A stretch of 64,000 nt of DNA from an uncultured Bartonella sp. (GTDB lineage Bacteria; Pseudomonadota; Alphaproteobacteria; Rhizobiales; Rhizobiaceae). Shown in pieces: positions 52,240 through 62,829 of this stretch (its first letter is position 1; each line of letters starts with the position of its first letter). Under the pieces are notes generated by a model. It did no database searches. It saw nothing but the letters and a program-made list of their open reading frames with translations, and was not told the DNA's origin. The DNA lies in the NCBI RefSeq assembly GCF_945285465.1, contig NZ_CALYQK010000003.1:1-64000 (forward strand), written 5' to 3'. Made by a program: the position numbers and the translations under genes.

Positions 52240-53556
52240 ATGACTAGCAATGTAGCCCTTACCGGTTTGGCTCGCGACCTTAAAAAACGCAAAGAAACTG
52301 GCAAACCTATCCGAATCGCTCTGGTCGGTTGTGGCGAAATGGGGACAGATCTTTTAACCGGTGTTGCCCATATGGATGGTATCGAGGTTGCCGCCGTGTC
52401 AACGCGCACACCCGAACGGGTGATGGATGCAGCAAAAATTGCCTATGACGAAAGTGGACACGCCTGCGAAGTTGGCAATAGTGTGCAAATGACAACAGCT
52501 ATCGAGGCAGGTAAGATAGCTGCCACTGACGATCTTGATATGTTGTTAAAAAACGATCTTGTCGATGTTATTGTCGATGCCACCGGCTATCCTGAAGCGG
52601 GTGCCGAAATCGGTTACAAGGCGCTTGAAAATAACAAGCATCTAGTAATGATGAATGTTGAAGCCGATGTGACGATCGGGCCTTATCTCAAACATGAGGC
52701 AGATAAACGCGGTCTCGTCTATACACTAGGTGCCGGTGACGAGCCTTCTTCCTGCATGGAACTGATCGAGTTTGTCTCGGCACTCGGCCACAATATTGTT
52801 GCAGCCGGCAAGGGCAAGAACAATCCGCTCGATTTTGATGCCATCCCCGATGATTACGAAGAAGAAGCCCACCAACGCAACATGAATGTGCGCATGCTGG
52901 TCGAGTTTATTGATGGTTCTAAAACCATGGTCGAAATGACCGCCATTGCCAATGCCACCGGTCTGGTGCCCGATTGTCCGGGCATGCACGGGCCAAAAGC
53001 CGATATCGACCATTTGAACAAGGTTCTGGTTCCACAAAAAGATGGGGGGGTTCTATCAAAACCGGGTGTTGTCGACTATTCAATTGGTCGTGGTGTTTCA
53101 CCGGGTGTCTTTGTGGTTGCCGAAATGCGCCATCCCCGTGTTTGGGAACGGATGGAAGATTTGAAAATTGGTGAGGGGCCGTATTTTACCTTTCATCGCC
53201 CCTATCATCTAACAGCGATGGAAGTTCCTTTAACCTGTGCCCGCGTCATGCTTTATGGCAGGGCCGATATGGTGCCGCTTGACCGGCCGGTTGCCGAAGT
53301 CTGTGCTGTGGCCAAAAAAGATCTGAAACCAGGCGACAAACTGGATTTTATTGGTCTTTATACCTATCGCGCGTGGAATATGACGGTTGAAGACGCGCGC
53401 GCCTGTCAGGCAATTCCTTGTGGACTGCTTGAAGGGGCAACCATTACCGCACCGATCAAAAAAAACGAGCTGATTACGGCCAAAAACGCAGCAATTAACG
53501 AAAACCAGTGGATTGCCCGTTTGCGCAGAAAACAGGATAAGCTCATTTACGGTTAA
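52240..53556 (+). CDS. NAD(P)-dependent oxidoreductase with C-terminal SAF-like domain
   Basis: IRIALVGCGEMGTDLLTGVAHMDGIEVAAVSTRTPERV; C-terminus LKPGDKLDFIGLYTYRAWNMTVEDARACQAIPCGLLEGATITAPIKKNELIT. Confidence 0.88.
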   Translation: MTSNVALTGLARDLKKRKETGKPIRIALVGCGEMGTDLLTGVAHMDGIEVAAVSTRTPERVMDAAKIAYDESGHACEVGNSVQMTTAIEAGKIAATDDLDMLLKNDLVDVIVDATGYPEAGAEIGYKALENNKHLVMMNVEADVTIGPYLKHEADKRGLVYTLGAGDEPSSCMELIEFVSALGHNIVAAGKGKNNPLDFDAIPDDYEEEAHQRNMNVRMLVEFIDGSKTMVEMTAIANATGLVPDCPGMHGPKADIDHLNKVLVPQKDGGVLSKPGVVDYSIGRGVSPGVFVVAEMRHPRVWERMEDLKIGEGPYFTFHRPYHLTAMEVPLTCARVMLYGRADMVPLDRPVAEVCAVAKKDLKPGDKLDFIGLYTYRAWNMTVEDARACQAIPCGLLEGATITAPIKKNELITAKNAAINENQWIARLRRKQDKLIYG

Positions 53557-53616
53557 AAAGGCATGGCGGCCAGTGCCGTTTCATTTCAACAGCCGTCTGC
53601 GATCTTTATCGGTTAA

Positions 53617-53646
53617 AAAATGCCGCCCCTCGAAAGGCGGCATTTT
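53617..53646. terminator. bidirectional terminator hairpin
   Basis: AAAATGCCGCC-...-GGCGGCATTTT between convergent genes. Confidence 0.75.
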
Positions 53647-53661
53647 GATTGTTGCAATTGC

Positions 53662-55065
53662 TTATTGTTCCATCGCTTTGACAATGCTTTCGACCGTCTT
53701 TTTAGCGTCGCCAAACAGCATCATCGTGTTGTCACGGAAAAACAGCTCGTTTTCAACACCGGCATAACCGGCACCCATGCCGCGTTTTAGAAACAGAACG
53801 GTGCCAGCCTTTTCGACATCAAGAATCGGCATACCATAAATGGGCGATGTGGGATCGGTTTTGGCAGCCGGATTGGTGACATCATTGGCTCCGATGACAA
53901 AGGCAACATCGGCCGTTGCAAATTCGGAATTAATGTCGTCAAGCTCGAAAACTTCGTCATAAGGAACATTAGCTTCGGCAAGCAGCACGTTCATATGGCC
54001 GGGCATACGACCGGCTACAGGGTGAATGGCGTATTTTACTTCAACACCATTTTCCTTGAGCTTGTCGGCCATTTCACGAAGCGCATGTTGGGCTTGAGCT
54101 ACAGCCATGCCGTAGCCGGGCACAATAATAACCTTGCCGGCATTTTTCATAATGAACGCCGCATCATCGGCCGAACCCTGTTTGACCGGACGGCGCTCGG
54201 CTTGCACATTACCACCAGTTGCAGAATCACCACCACCAAATCCTCCCAGAATGACGGATACAAACGAGCGGTTCATGCCTTTACACATAATGTAGGACAA
54301 AATAGCACCGGATGAGCCGACAAGTGCGCCGGTAATAATCAGTGCCATATTGCCAAGTGTGAAACCGATACCTGCTGCTGCCCAACCCGAATAGGAATTA
54401 AGCATAGAAACAACAACAGGCATATCGGCGCCGCCAATCGGAATAATGAGGGTGACACCGATAACAAGCGACAAAAGTACAATAAGCCAGAAAACAAAAT
54501 GGCTTTCGGTGCCAACCAGAACGGCGATGAGAGCCACAATTGCTATGGTAAGCGCAATGTTGATAAGATGACGGTTCGGCAAAATAATGGGTTTGCCCGA
54601 CATACGCCCATCAAGTTTCAAAAACGCAATGATTGAACCGGTAAAGGTGATTGCACCAATGGCAACACCAAGAGCCATTTCAACCAGTGCCCGACCGTGA
54701 ATCGAGCCAATTTCACCAATACCGAAGGAATGGGGCGAATAAAGTGCACCTGCTGCCACCATAACGGCGGCAAGGCCGACAAGCGAATGGAAAAACGCAA
54801 CAAGCTGCGGCATTGCAGTCATGGCGATGCGACGGGCAACAACGGCACCGACACTGCCACCAATAGCAAGACCTACAATAATCAGGACAAGACCGCCGAA
54901 ACTTGGTTTTGCAAGAAGTAAAGTTGTAATGATGGCAATCGCCATGCCGACCATGCCATAGGCATTGCCCTTTCGGCTTGTCGTCGGATGGGAAAGGCCA
55001 CGCAATGCCATAATGAACATGACACCCGAGATGAGATAGAGAAAGGCTGCAAGATTAACGCTCAT
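53662..55065 (-). CDS. pntB: NAD(P) transhydrogenase subunit beta
   Basis: MSVNLAAFLYLISGVMFIMALRGLSHPTTSRKGNAYGMVGM; KVIIVPGYGMAVAQAQHALREMADKL. Confidence 0.97.
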   Translation of the reverse strand: MSVNLAAFLYLISGVMFIMALRGLSHPTTSRKGNAYGMVGMAIAIITTLLLAKPSFGGLVLIIVGLAIGGSVGAVVARRIAMTAMPQLVAFFHSLVGLAAVMVAAGALYSPHSFGIGEIGSIHGRALVEMALGVAIGAITFTGSIIAFLKLDGRMSGKPIILPNRHLINIALTIAIVALIAVLVGTESHFVFWLIVLLSLVIGVTLIIPIGGADMPVVVSMLNSYSGWAAAGIGFTLGNMALIITGALVGSSGAILSYIMCKGMNRSFVSVILGGFGGGDSATGGNVQAERRPVKQGSADDAAFIMKNAGKVIIVPGYGMAVAQAQHALREMADKLKENGVEVKYAIHPVAGRMPGHMNVLLAEANVPYDEVFELDDINSEFATADVAFVIGANDVTNPAAKTDPTSPIYGMPILDVEKAGTVLFLKRGMGAGYAGVENELFFRDNTMMLFGDAKKTVESIVKAMEQ

Positions 55066-55076
55066 ATTCAACAACC

Positions 55077-55487
55077 TCACTTATCTTTTTTCTTGTACAT
55101 GGCCAACATGCGTTGGGTAACAAGAAAGCCGCCAAAGATATTGACGCTTGCCAGAACCAAGGCAATAAAACCGAATGTGCCCGCCATGCCCGATGCCGAC
55201 AGACCGACCGCAAGCAGGGCACCAACAACAATGACTGAAGAAATTGCGTTGGTAACCGCCATAAGAGGTGTGTGAAGTGCCGGTGTTACCGCCCAAACAA
55301 CATAATAGCCGACAAAAATGGCCAGCACAAAAATGGCCAGTTGGAAAATGAAAGGGTCAACGACACCGCTCGTTGCCGTATGGACAGCGTCAACCGCATT
55401 ATTGGTAATTTGGCCGCCCGCTTCACGCACTGCGGCAATAGCTTGATCTAACCCTTGAAGGGCCTTATCGAGAGCCTCGTTTGGCAT
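55077..55487 (-). CDS. NAD(P) transhydrogenase alpha subunit, membrane part
   Basis: [38 protein letters not shown]; between pntA1-like and pntB genes. Confidence 0.95.
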   Translation of the reverse strand: MPNEALDKALQGLDQAIAAVREAGGQITNNAVDAVHTATSGVVDPFIFQLAIFVLAIFVGYYVVWAVTPALHTPLMAVTNAISSVIVVGALLAVGLSASGMAGTFGFIALVLASVNIFGGFLVTQRMLAMYKKKDK

Positions 55488-56741
55488 TTATTTGACTCCT
55501 TTTTCCGTTTTATTTGTATTCGGCTTGGTTGGAGTTTCGTTTGCTTTTTCAGATTTTACTGTTGCCTTTTCAGGTGCGGACACTGTTTCGTCCACCGCTT
55601 TTTCTGCTGTTTTCTGACTAAAAGCGGGGTGGACAATTGCCCCCTCAAAGGTGAGCAATGTTGCATTGACGATTTCATCATTGAGGTCAACAGAAAACGA
55701 CTTTGTTTCTTTATTGGTCATTGTGTCGATAAAGGCATAAAGATTGCGGGCATAAAGTTGCGATGCGCTGGCGGCAATCCGCCCGGGAACATTGGTGAAA
55801 CCGACAATCTTGACACCTTCAACCTCGACAACCTCGTCGCTGACGGAACCTTCGACATTGCCGCCACGTTCAACCGCAAGATCCACAACGACCGAACCAT
55901 TGCGCATGGTCTTCAGCATGTCTTTGGTGATAAGACGCGGAGCAGGGCGCCCGGGTATCAATGCTGTGGTAATGACGATGTCCTGTTTGGCGAGATGGTC
56001 GGCCGTCAAGGCCGCCTGCTTTTTCTGATAGTCTTTCGACATTTCTTTGGCATAGCCGCCGCTGGTTTCTGCCGCCTTGAACTCGTCGTCTTCTACAGCA
56101 ATAAATTTGGCACCGAGCGAGGCAACCTGCTCTTTTGCCGCAGGGCGCACATCATTTGCTGTAACCGATGCCCCAAGACGGCGTGCTGTGGCAATGGCCT
56201 GAAGTCCTGCAACACCCGCCCCCATAACAAAAACTTTGGCGGCTGGTACGGTGCCGGCTGCCGTCATCATCATTGGAAGCGCCCGATCATAATATTCGGC
56301 GGCATCAATGACAGCCTGGTAACCGGCAAGATTAGCCTGCGAGGAAAGTACGTCCATAACCTGAGCACGCGTAATACGCGGCATAAATTCCATCGAAAAG
56401 GCATTAAGACCGGCTTTGGCTATTGCTGCAATATCATCCTCGTGGCCGAATGGATCCAGAATACCAATAAGGGCAGCACCTTTTTTATAATGCGCTATTT
56501 CCGCAGCTGTCGGCCGACGCAGTTTCAAAATAATGTCAGCTTTGTTTGCATCATTTGCATTAACGATTTCGGCTCCGGCCTGACTGTAGTCTGCGTCACT
56601 TATCAAAGACAGCAGGCCGGCACCTTTCTCAACCAGTACATTATAGCCGAGATTGATGAGCTTTTTAACAGTTTCGGGAGAAGCGGCAACGCGTGTCTCT
56701 CCATTGACCGTTTCTTTGGCAACAAAAATTGTTTGACCCAA
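55488..56741 (-). CDS. pntA: NAD(P) transhydrogenase alpha subunit, soluble part
   Basis: MGQTIFVAKETVNGETRVAASPETVKKLINLGYNVLVEKGAGLLSLISDADYSQAGAEIV; AlaDH/PNT fold. Confidence 0.96.
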   Translation of the reverse strand: MGQTIFVAKETVNGETRVAASPETVKKLINLGYNVLVEKGAGLLSLISDADYSQAGAEIVNANDANKADIILKLRRPTAAEIAHYKKGAALIGILDPFGHEDDIAAIAKAGLNAFSMEFMPRITRAQVMDVLSSQANLAGYQAVIDAAEYYDRALPMMMTAAGTVPAAKVFVMGAGVAGLQAIATARRLGASVTANDVRPAAKEQVASLGAKFIAVEDDEFKAAETSGGYAKEMSKDYQKKQAALTADHLAKQDIVITTALIPGRPAPRLITKDMLKTMRNGSVVVDLAVERGGNVEGSVSDEVVEVEGVKIVGFTNVPGRIAASASQLYARNLYAFIDTMTNKETKSFSVDLNDEIVNATLLTFEGAIVHPAFSQKTAEKAVDETVSAPEKATVKSEKANETPTKPNTNKTEKGVK

Positions 56742-57043
56742 ATGTTATCTCCTTGATTTCTCGGGAACGAACTGTTTTGTCATAACAATTGCTTTTCCCA
56801 TCTATTCACGATGCCGGTTATTAAAAAATACGGAACACTTTAGTTTTAACCATAAATAGCCATCATTACCAGTAGTTTTGCGCAAATTTTCGCCTCCTTT
56901 TCTAGAGGGCTTAATCTCTTTGCCGAAAGTTTTATAAAGTGTGCCAATAATCGGCTGGAAGTTATGACAGCCATTTGACTTTTTTGAATTTTTCCCGAAC
57001 ATGGCAAAAACAAGACCGTAAACATAATAGGGAAATACCTGTC

Positions 57044-57820
57044 ATGCCCACCAATTTGAAACCGTTGGTCGCTGTCCCTGCCGATTGTCCCTATTTTGAC
57101 GGTTATGTGTGGCATGGCGCACCCGAACAATATTTAAAAGCGGCGTCCGGCGTTGCCGGAGTCGCACCGGTTATTGTTCCCTCATTAAGTAATGACGGTG
57201 ATATTGAGGCATTGCTTGATGTTGTTGACGGTGTCCTGATTACAGGTGCAAAATCCAATGTCGAACCAACCCGTTACGGACAAAAGGCGACAACGGAAAC
57301 CGAACCTTTTGATCCGGCACGAGATGAAGTGTCATTTTTCCTTATTCGTGCCGCTATTGAACGGGGGCTACCTCTGCTTGCCATCTGTCGTGGCTTACAA
57401 GAGCTTAATGTCGCGCTCGGCGGCACTCTTTCGCCCGCACTTCAAAAAATACCCGGGCGATTGGATCATAGAGCCGTTGATAACGACAACAATGACAAAA
57501 AATTTGCCATAAGACACAACGTTTTTGTCCATGCCAATGGCGTTCTTGCGGCAATTGTGAAAACAAGTGAAATTATGGTCAATTCGGTACATCAACAAGG
57601 CATAAAAGCTTTGGCACCACGCTTGATTTGCGAAGCCACAGCGCCCGATGGCACGATTGAAGCGGTCAGTGTCAGGAACGCAAAAACACTGACACTTGGC
57701 GTGCAGTGGCATCCTGAATATTGGGCTGAAAGTGATAGTCCATCAAAAAAAATTTTCAAAGCCTTTGGCAAAGCCGTTATTGCCCATAAAAAACAACGAC
57801 AGGCGACGAATGTGTCCTGA
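57044..57820 (+). CDS. gamma-glutamyl-gamma-aminobutyrate hydrolase family (class I GATase-like, PuuD-like)
   Basis: PLLAICRGLQELNVALGGTLSPALQKIPG catalytic Cys; GVQWHPEYWAESD. Confidence 0.93.
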   Translation: MPTNLKPLVAVPADCPYFDGYVWHGAPEQYLKAASGVAGVAPVIVPSLSNDGDIEALLDVVDGVLITGAKSNVEPTRYGQKATTETEPFDPARDEVSFFLIRAAIERGLPLLAICRGLQELNVALGGTLSPALQKIPGRLDHRAVDNDNNDKKFAIRHNVFVHANGVLAAIVKTSEIMVNSVHQQGIKALAPRLICEATAPDGTIEAVSVRNAKTLTLGVQWHPEYWAESDSPSKKIFKAFGKAVIAHKKQRQATNVS

Positions 57821-57900
57821 TTGTCGGGCAACCATTGCTAGTTTTCCTGTCACTGCAAATACAAGGACAGATCAAGGCGCCAAAGATTATAGCAAACATT

Positions 57901-58926
57901 TTAAGTTTTGCTGCTTGTAACCCGCCCGGTCGATTGGCGAATGCGCAATTCCGGTTTGATAAGGTCATGGCCGTTTTTAACTTCTATACCGTTTAGAAGG
58001 TCAAGAAGGGCGCGCGCCGCTCGCCTGCCGACTTCTCTTTGGCCGTTCCATACGGTGGTCAGCGCTGGTGTGGCAATGGCCGCTTCTTCCAGATCGTCAT
58101 AACCGGTGACCGAAATATCATGTCCGGCAACAAGGCCGGCGCGGGCAATTCCGTTCATCAAACCAATGGCCGACAGGTCATTGAAGCAGACTGCCGCTGT
58201 CGGTTTATCTTTCAACGCAAGAAATTGAGGGGCAATTTCAAAACCGGCCTGCTTTGTTCGCGGCCCCTGCAGGCGCCATTCCGGTTTCACTTCAAGTCCG
58301 GCAAGACACATCGCATGGCGATACCCTTCATATCGGTCACGTCCGGTGGATGTGAAGTCGGTACCGCCAACCATGGCAATACATTTATGCCCTAAAGAAA
58401 TGAGATGGTTGGTTGCCAGTGAAATGCCATAGGTATCGTCGCCAAGGAAAACCGGCACGTCAACGCCTTCGACATGACGGGCAACAAAGACGATCGGCAG
58501 ACCGTTGGTTTGCGCCATTTCAATATCTTTTGCCGGTGTTCCGATTGCCGGTGACATGATGACACCGTCGGCCCCCAATTGCAAAAGTGTTTCGAGAAAA
58601 TTGCGTTGTTTATCAAGTTGGTCGTAATGGTTTGACAGAATGAAGGTCTGCCGCGACCGGTCAAGCTCGGTTTCAATCGAACGCAATATTTCGGCAAAAA
58701 ACGGGTTCATAATGTCATGGACAACAACGCCGACAATACCAGAGCGTGATGTGCGCAAACTTGCCGCTCTGCGATTATAGATATAGCCGATATGGCTGGC
58801 ATAATCCTTGATTTTATCGCGTGTATCGTCAGCAACAAGCGGACTGTTGCGCAAAGCAAGCGAAACGGTGGCTGTCGATACGTCTAACGCTTCGGCAATA
58901 GTGGAAAGTTTGATTTTTTGCACCAA
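57901..58926 (-). CDS. LacI family transcriptional regulator
   Basis: KIKLSTIAEALDVSTATVSLALRNSPLVADDTRDKIKDYASHIGYIYNRRAASLRTSRSGIVGVVVHDIMNPFFAEI. Confidence 0.96.
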   Translation of the reverse strand: MVQKIKLSTIAEALDVSTATVSLALRNSPLVADDTRDKIKDYASHIGYIYNRRAASLRTSRSGIVGVVVHDIMNPFFAEILRSIETELDRSRQTFILSNHYDQLDKQRNFLETLLQLGADGVIMSPAIGTPAKDIEMAQTNGLPIVFVARHVEGVDVPVFLGDDTYGISLATNHLISLGHKCIAMVGGTDFTSTGRDRYEGYRHAMCLAGLEVKPEWRLQGPRTKQAGFEIAPQFLALKDKPTAAVCFNDLSAIGLMNGIARAGLVAGHDISVTGYDDLEEAAIATPALTTVWNGQREVGRRAARALLDLLNGIEVKNGHDLIKPELRIRQSTGRVTSSKT

Positions 58927-59110
58927 CGAACTTTATCCTTCAAGATAAAACAACCACCCGTTATCCATAGCTGCAACTGTGGCAAATGAACAGAGCTGTG
59001 GTGAACAGAGTTGTGACGGATTTGCCAACACGCTCGAGTATTGTTGTGCCGGTTATCAATTTCATTCGGAAAATTTTCCAATTTGAAATTGCTTGTTTGC
59101 CCGGCTGTAA

Positions 59111-59158
59111 GGCATAAAACGAGCGCAAGCCCGGGTACGGTTAGGCTCGTTTTATGCC
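59111..59158. repeat. perfect 14-bp inverted repeat (hairpin, 20-nt loop)
   Basis: GGCATAAAACGAGC ... GCTCGTTTTATGCC between LacI and MarR genes; no flanking U-tract. Confidence 0.65.
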
Positions 59159-59195
59159 ATTTCCAGTTAAATTCCGCAATATTCCGGCTTGCTGG

Positions 59196-59705
59196 CTAGA
59201 ATATCCCGGCTTGATGATTTGCGTAGACTTGTGGAATATCTACCTGTTGGTGGTCGATATTATTCTGAATGCGCTTCAATAATGCAATCAGCATCAAATA
59301 TTCTGTTTCGTCAAGACCATCCATAATATCATGTTCGGTTTTTTTAATCGCTGTTTCAATGAGATCGACGATCTTGTGGCCGTCCTTGGTAAGGTAGATG
59401 TTAAGTTGTCTCTGGTCTTTATGTGAACCGCGTTTGGTCACAAAACCTTGCTCTTGCAACCGTGCTATCGTTTTTGTCACTGTTGGTGGTTTAACACCGA
59501 GCTGTTTTGCCAGATTGCTTGGTGTCTGCCCGTCTTTGACGGCAAGTGAAAGAATTATTCTGTCTTGACCAGCATATAATCCGAAGTCATAAAAGCGGTG
59601 CGCCAGTAAGGTTTTTATCATTCGTGCAGTTGATTGTAAAATATCCAGTGCTGATGTCTGGTTGCGTTTTAACATGGCAGCTATGTCTCCCCGAAGACGT
59701 TTCAA
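59196..59705 (-). CDS. MarR family transcriptional regulator
   Basis: QDRIILSLAVKDGQTPSNLAKQLGVKPPTVTKTIARLQEQGFVTKRGSHKDQRQLNIYLTKDGHKIV. Confidence 0.95.
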   Translation of the reverse strand: MKRLRGDIAAMLKRNQTSALDILQSTARMIKTLLAHRFYDFGLYAGQDRIILSLAVKDGQTPSNLAKQLGVKPPTVTKTIARLQEQGFVTKRGSHKDQRQLNIYLTKDGHKIVDLIETAIKKTEHDIMDGLDETEYLMLIALLKRIQNNIDHQQVDIPQVYANHQAGIF

Positions 59706-59834
59706 AAGAATATTATTCTCGAAACCAGTACATGATGCTGATTCGCGGGAGGGTGCACAATGCTGTTTTGCCGGGAAATATGTAAAAAGAAGTAAAAGTT
59801 GTGTATAACTTGATAAATTTTTGTTTCGTCAAGG

Positions 59835-60602
59835 ATGAAGTTTGTGAATAAAAAAACGGAAACAATAGCGATTTTGCCGCTCGGAGCCCATGAATATCAT
59901 GGCCCGCATTTGCCGGTTACCACCGACGCCGTTATTGCCGGTTCTTTCGCCCGACATCTGGAAAGCCGGTCTTTTTGTGATGCAAAGCTTATTGCATTGC
60001 CCGTTGAAAACATCGGCTATTCTGTTGAACATCAAGGCAGATCCGGTACAAAAACGCTAAGTTATTCCGAAGCTATCGATCGCTGGGTGTCGATAGGGGC
60101 CGATTGCTATAAAAAGGGTATAAAAAAGCTTCTTGTTCTTAATGCCCATGGTGGCAATTCGCCGTTGATGAACATTGTTATTACCGAACTGCGGTGTCGC
60201 TATCCTATGCTTGCTGTAGCCACAAGCTGGGGCCGTTTCGGGCTTCCTGACGGGGTGATTTCGCCTGAAGAAAAACCGTTCGATATCCATGCCGGTTTTA
60301 TCGAAACATCGTTAATGCTTTATTTGCGCCCGAACGATGTTGCAATGGATAAAGCAAAAAATTTTTCTAATCGCCAAAAAGACTTTCAACAAAACTACAA
60401 ATACTTGCGTGCCTACGGGCCTTTTGCTTTTGGTTGGAAAATGCGTGATCTCAACCCCGACGGGGCGGCCGGCAATGCGACAAAAGCCAGTAAAGAAGCC
60501 GGAAAAGCCATATTCGACCATGCGGTGGAAGGCTTTGTCGGGCTGATTGACGACATGCAACGTTTTAATGTCGATCAATTCGCATATCATCAACTCAAAT
60601 AG
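59835..60602 (+). CDS. creatininase family protein
   Basis: [60 protein letters not shown]. Confidence 0.93.
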   Translation: MKFVNKKTETIAILPLGAHEYHGPHLPVTTDAVIAGSFARHLESRSFCDAKLIALPVENIGYSVEHQGRSGTKTLSYSEAIDRWVSIGADCYKKGIKKLLVLNAHGGNSPLMNIVITELRCRYPMLAVATSWGRFGLPDGVISPEEKPFDIHAGFIETSLMLYLRPNDVAMDKAKNFSNRQKDFQQNYKYLRAYGPFAFGWKMRDLNPDGAAGNATKASKEAGKAIFDHAVEGFVGLIDDMQRFNVDQFAYHQLK

Positions 60603-60699
60603 AAAGCATGAGAGAAAGCTCAGTAAACAGGTAGAAATCACCGCGATTATTGCCTATATCGGACACAGTCAAAATTTTTGCCAAATGAAAGGTCATGCC

Positions 60700-61800
60700 A
60701 TGAGCGAGACTGAAAACACACCCCGCAAAATTCCGGTCACGGTTCTTACCGGTTATCTGGGGGCAGGTAAGACAACCCTTCTCAATCGTATTTTGAGCGA
60801 AAACCACGGCAAGCACTATGCCGTTATTGTCAACGAATTTGGCGAAATCGGTATCGACAATGATCTGATTGTCGAATCCGACGAAGAAATTTACGAAATG
60901 AACAACGGTTGCATCTGTTGTACCGTGCGCGGCGATCTTATCCGCGTTGTTGAAGGTTTGATGCGCCGGCCCGGCCGCTTTGACGGCATTATTGTCGAGA
61001 CAACAGGTCTGGCCGATCCGGTGCCTGTTGCCCAGACATTTTTTATGGATGATGATGTGCGGGCAAAATCCGAGCTTGATGCCGTTGTCGCATTGGTCGA
61101 TGCCAAACATTTGCCGTTACGGTTGAAAGACAGTCGTGAGGCGGAAGATCAGATAGCCTTTGCCGATGTCGTTTTGTTGAACAAGACAGATCTTGTCAGC
61201 CCGCAAGAATTGGCCGATGTCGAAGCAACAGTTCGCGCCATCAACCCGGCTGCCGTCATCTATCGCACCAAACGTGCCGATGTTGATCTTGATAAGGTGC
61301 TTGATCGCGGTGCTTTCGATCTTAAACGTGCTTTGGAAAATGACCCGCATTTTCTTGATCGCGACGAAGAAGAGCACGATCATGTTTGCGGCCCCGATTG
61401 CGACCATGAGCACCACCATCACGAACATGGCAGCCACGAGCACCACCACGATGATCATGACCACTACCATGGTGACCATGAGCACGTTCATGGCAAAGCT
61501 CTTCACGATGTTACGGTCAAATCGGTTTCATTGCGCGCTGGCGAATTGAATCCGGCAAAGTTTTTTCCGTGGATCCAGCAATTAACGCAGGAACAAGGGC
61601 CGAATATTTTACGGCTGAAAGGTATTATTGCATTTAAAGGCGATGATGACCGCTATGTCGTTCAGGGCGTTCATATGATATTGGAAGGCGACCATCAAAG
61701 ACCGTGGAAAAAAGACGAAAAACATGAAAGCCGTCTGGTATTCATTGGCCGTAATCTTGATGCGGACAAGTTGAAAGCCGGTTTTGACAATTGCGCTTGA
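60700..61800 (+). CDS. CobW/COG0523 family GTPase (metallochaperone-like) with His-rich loop
   Basis: [59 protein letters not shown] (CxCC), [43 protein letters not shown]. Confidence 0.96.
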   Translation: MSETENTPRKIPVTVLTGYLGAGKTTLLNRILSENHGKHYAVIVNEFGEIGIDNDLIVESDEEIYEMNNGCICCTVRGDLIRVVEGLMRRPGRFDGIIVETTGLADPVPVAQTFFMDDDVRAKSELDAVVALVDAKHLPLRLKDSREAEDQIAFADVVLLNKTDLVSPQELADVEATVRAINPAAVIYRTKRADVDLDKVLDRGAFDLKRALENDPHFLDRDEEEHDHVCGPDCDHEHHHHEHGSHEHHHDDHDHYHGDHEHVHGKALHDVTVKSVSLRAGELNPAKFFPWIQQLTQEQGPNILRLKGIIAFKGDDDRYVVQGVHMILEGDHQRPWKKDEKHESRLVFIGRNLDADKLKAGFDNCA

Positions 61801-61813
61801 TGAAGAGGATTTG

Positions 61814-62785
61814 ATGCCAACAATTGCACATTTTGACCTCGATAGTCATTGCCTGCTCACCGGCTTTTTGGAAGATCAACCGGTTTTTGTCACGGCAAGT
61901 GGCGAGATAACCTTGTTGGGCGACAAGCAGAAAGTGGTTGAAGCCCATGAAGGCATTGCTTCAGCCGCTTTGGCAACAGACAAAAAATCGCTGATAACGG
62001 GCGGTGAGGACGGGCGTATCTGCCGTACTTTGGCCGATGCAAGCTGCACAGAGCTTGCTCACCACAAAAACAAGTGGATCACCTCGGTTGCAACCGGCCC
62101 CAACAATGCCTATGCATTCGGTTTTTCCCGCACCGCCTGGGCCGATGGTGACGACGGGCTACAAGAATTCTCCCATGAACGTAGTGTTGAAGATTTGGCC
62201 TTTGCTCCAAAAGGGTTAAGATTGGCCGTAGCACGCTATAACGGTGTTACACTCCATTGGCTTGGGGGTGATTCCAAGCCTACCGATCTCGAATGGAAGG
62301 GGGCGCATTTTGCTGTTACATTTTCGCCCGACAACCGTTATGTCATTTCTTCCATGCAGGAAAATGCCTTGCATGGCTGGCGCTTGAGTGACGAGTTACA
62401 TTTGCGCATGAGCGGCTACCCGACAAAAGTCAAAAGCTGGTCATGGAGTGCCAAAGGCAAATGGCTTGCAACATCGGGTGCGCCCGCGGCCATTGTCTGG
62501 CCATTTCAAGCCAAAGATGGCCCTATGGGCAAAGCACCTCTGGAACTGGGTACGCGTGCTGATGCCATGGTTAGTTGTGTGTGCTGTCATCCCGAAGAAG
62601 ACATTGTCGCCGCCGGTTTTAATGACGGGATGATTTTGTTTATCCGTTTTAGCGATGCCAAAGAGGTTTTGTTACGTCGCCCGGGTAAAGGTGCCATTTC
62701 AACAATGGCATGGGATGATAAAGGCTGTCGCCTTGCCTTTGGCGCGCAAAGTGGTGAAGCAGGCATTATTGATATTTCGGCCTGA
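61814..62785 (+). CDS. WD40-repeat protein
   Basis: Repeated beta-propeller-like units (ALATDKKSLITGGEDGRICRTL, FSPDNRYVISSMQENALHGWRLSDE, SWSAKGKWLATSGAPAAIVWPF); immediately downstream of the cobW-like gene. Confidence 0.87.
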   Translation: MPTIAHFDLDSHCLLTGFLEDQPVFVTASGEITLLGDKQKVVEAHEGIASAALATDKKSLITGGEDGRICRTLADASCTELAHHKNKWITSVATGPNNAYAFGFSRTAWADGDDGLQEFSHERSVEDLAFAPKGLRLAVARYNGVTLHWLGGDSKPTDLEWKGAHFAVTFSPDNRYVISSMQENALHGWRLSDELHLRMSGYPTKVKSWSWSAKGKWLATSGAPAAIVWPFQAKDGPMGKAPLELGTRADAMVSCVCCHPEEDIVAAGFNDGMILFIRFSDAKEVLLRRPGKGAISTMAWDDKGCRLAFGAQSGEAGIIDISA

Positions 62786-62829
62786 AATCGGCACTGAAAG
62801 ATGCCAGTAGAAAATTACAGTAAATAATT

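Noticed and set aside
55455-56756. 433-aa plus-strand ORF opposite pntA and similar long antisense ORFs (12334-13260, 13651-14499, 16820-17968 minus)
   Set aside because: They shadow unambiguous, highly conserved genes (pntA, putA, ftsK); compositions are Cys/His/Phe-rich and match no family, as expected for codon-bias shadow frames.
61376-61500. His-codon-rich repeat tract considered as a DNA repeat or CRISPR-like array
   Set aside because: Irregular CAC/CAT-rich coding sequence inside the CobW GTPase, typical metal-binding loop; no spacer-repeat periodicity.
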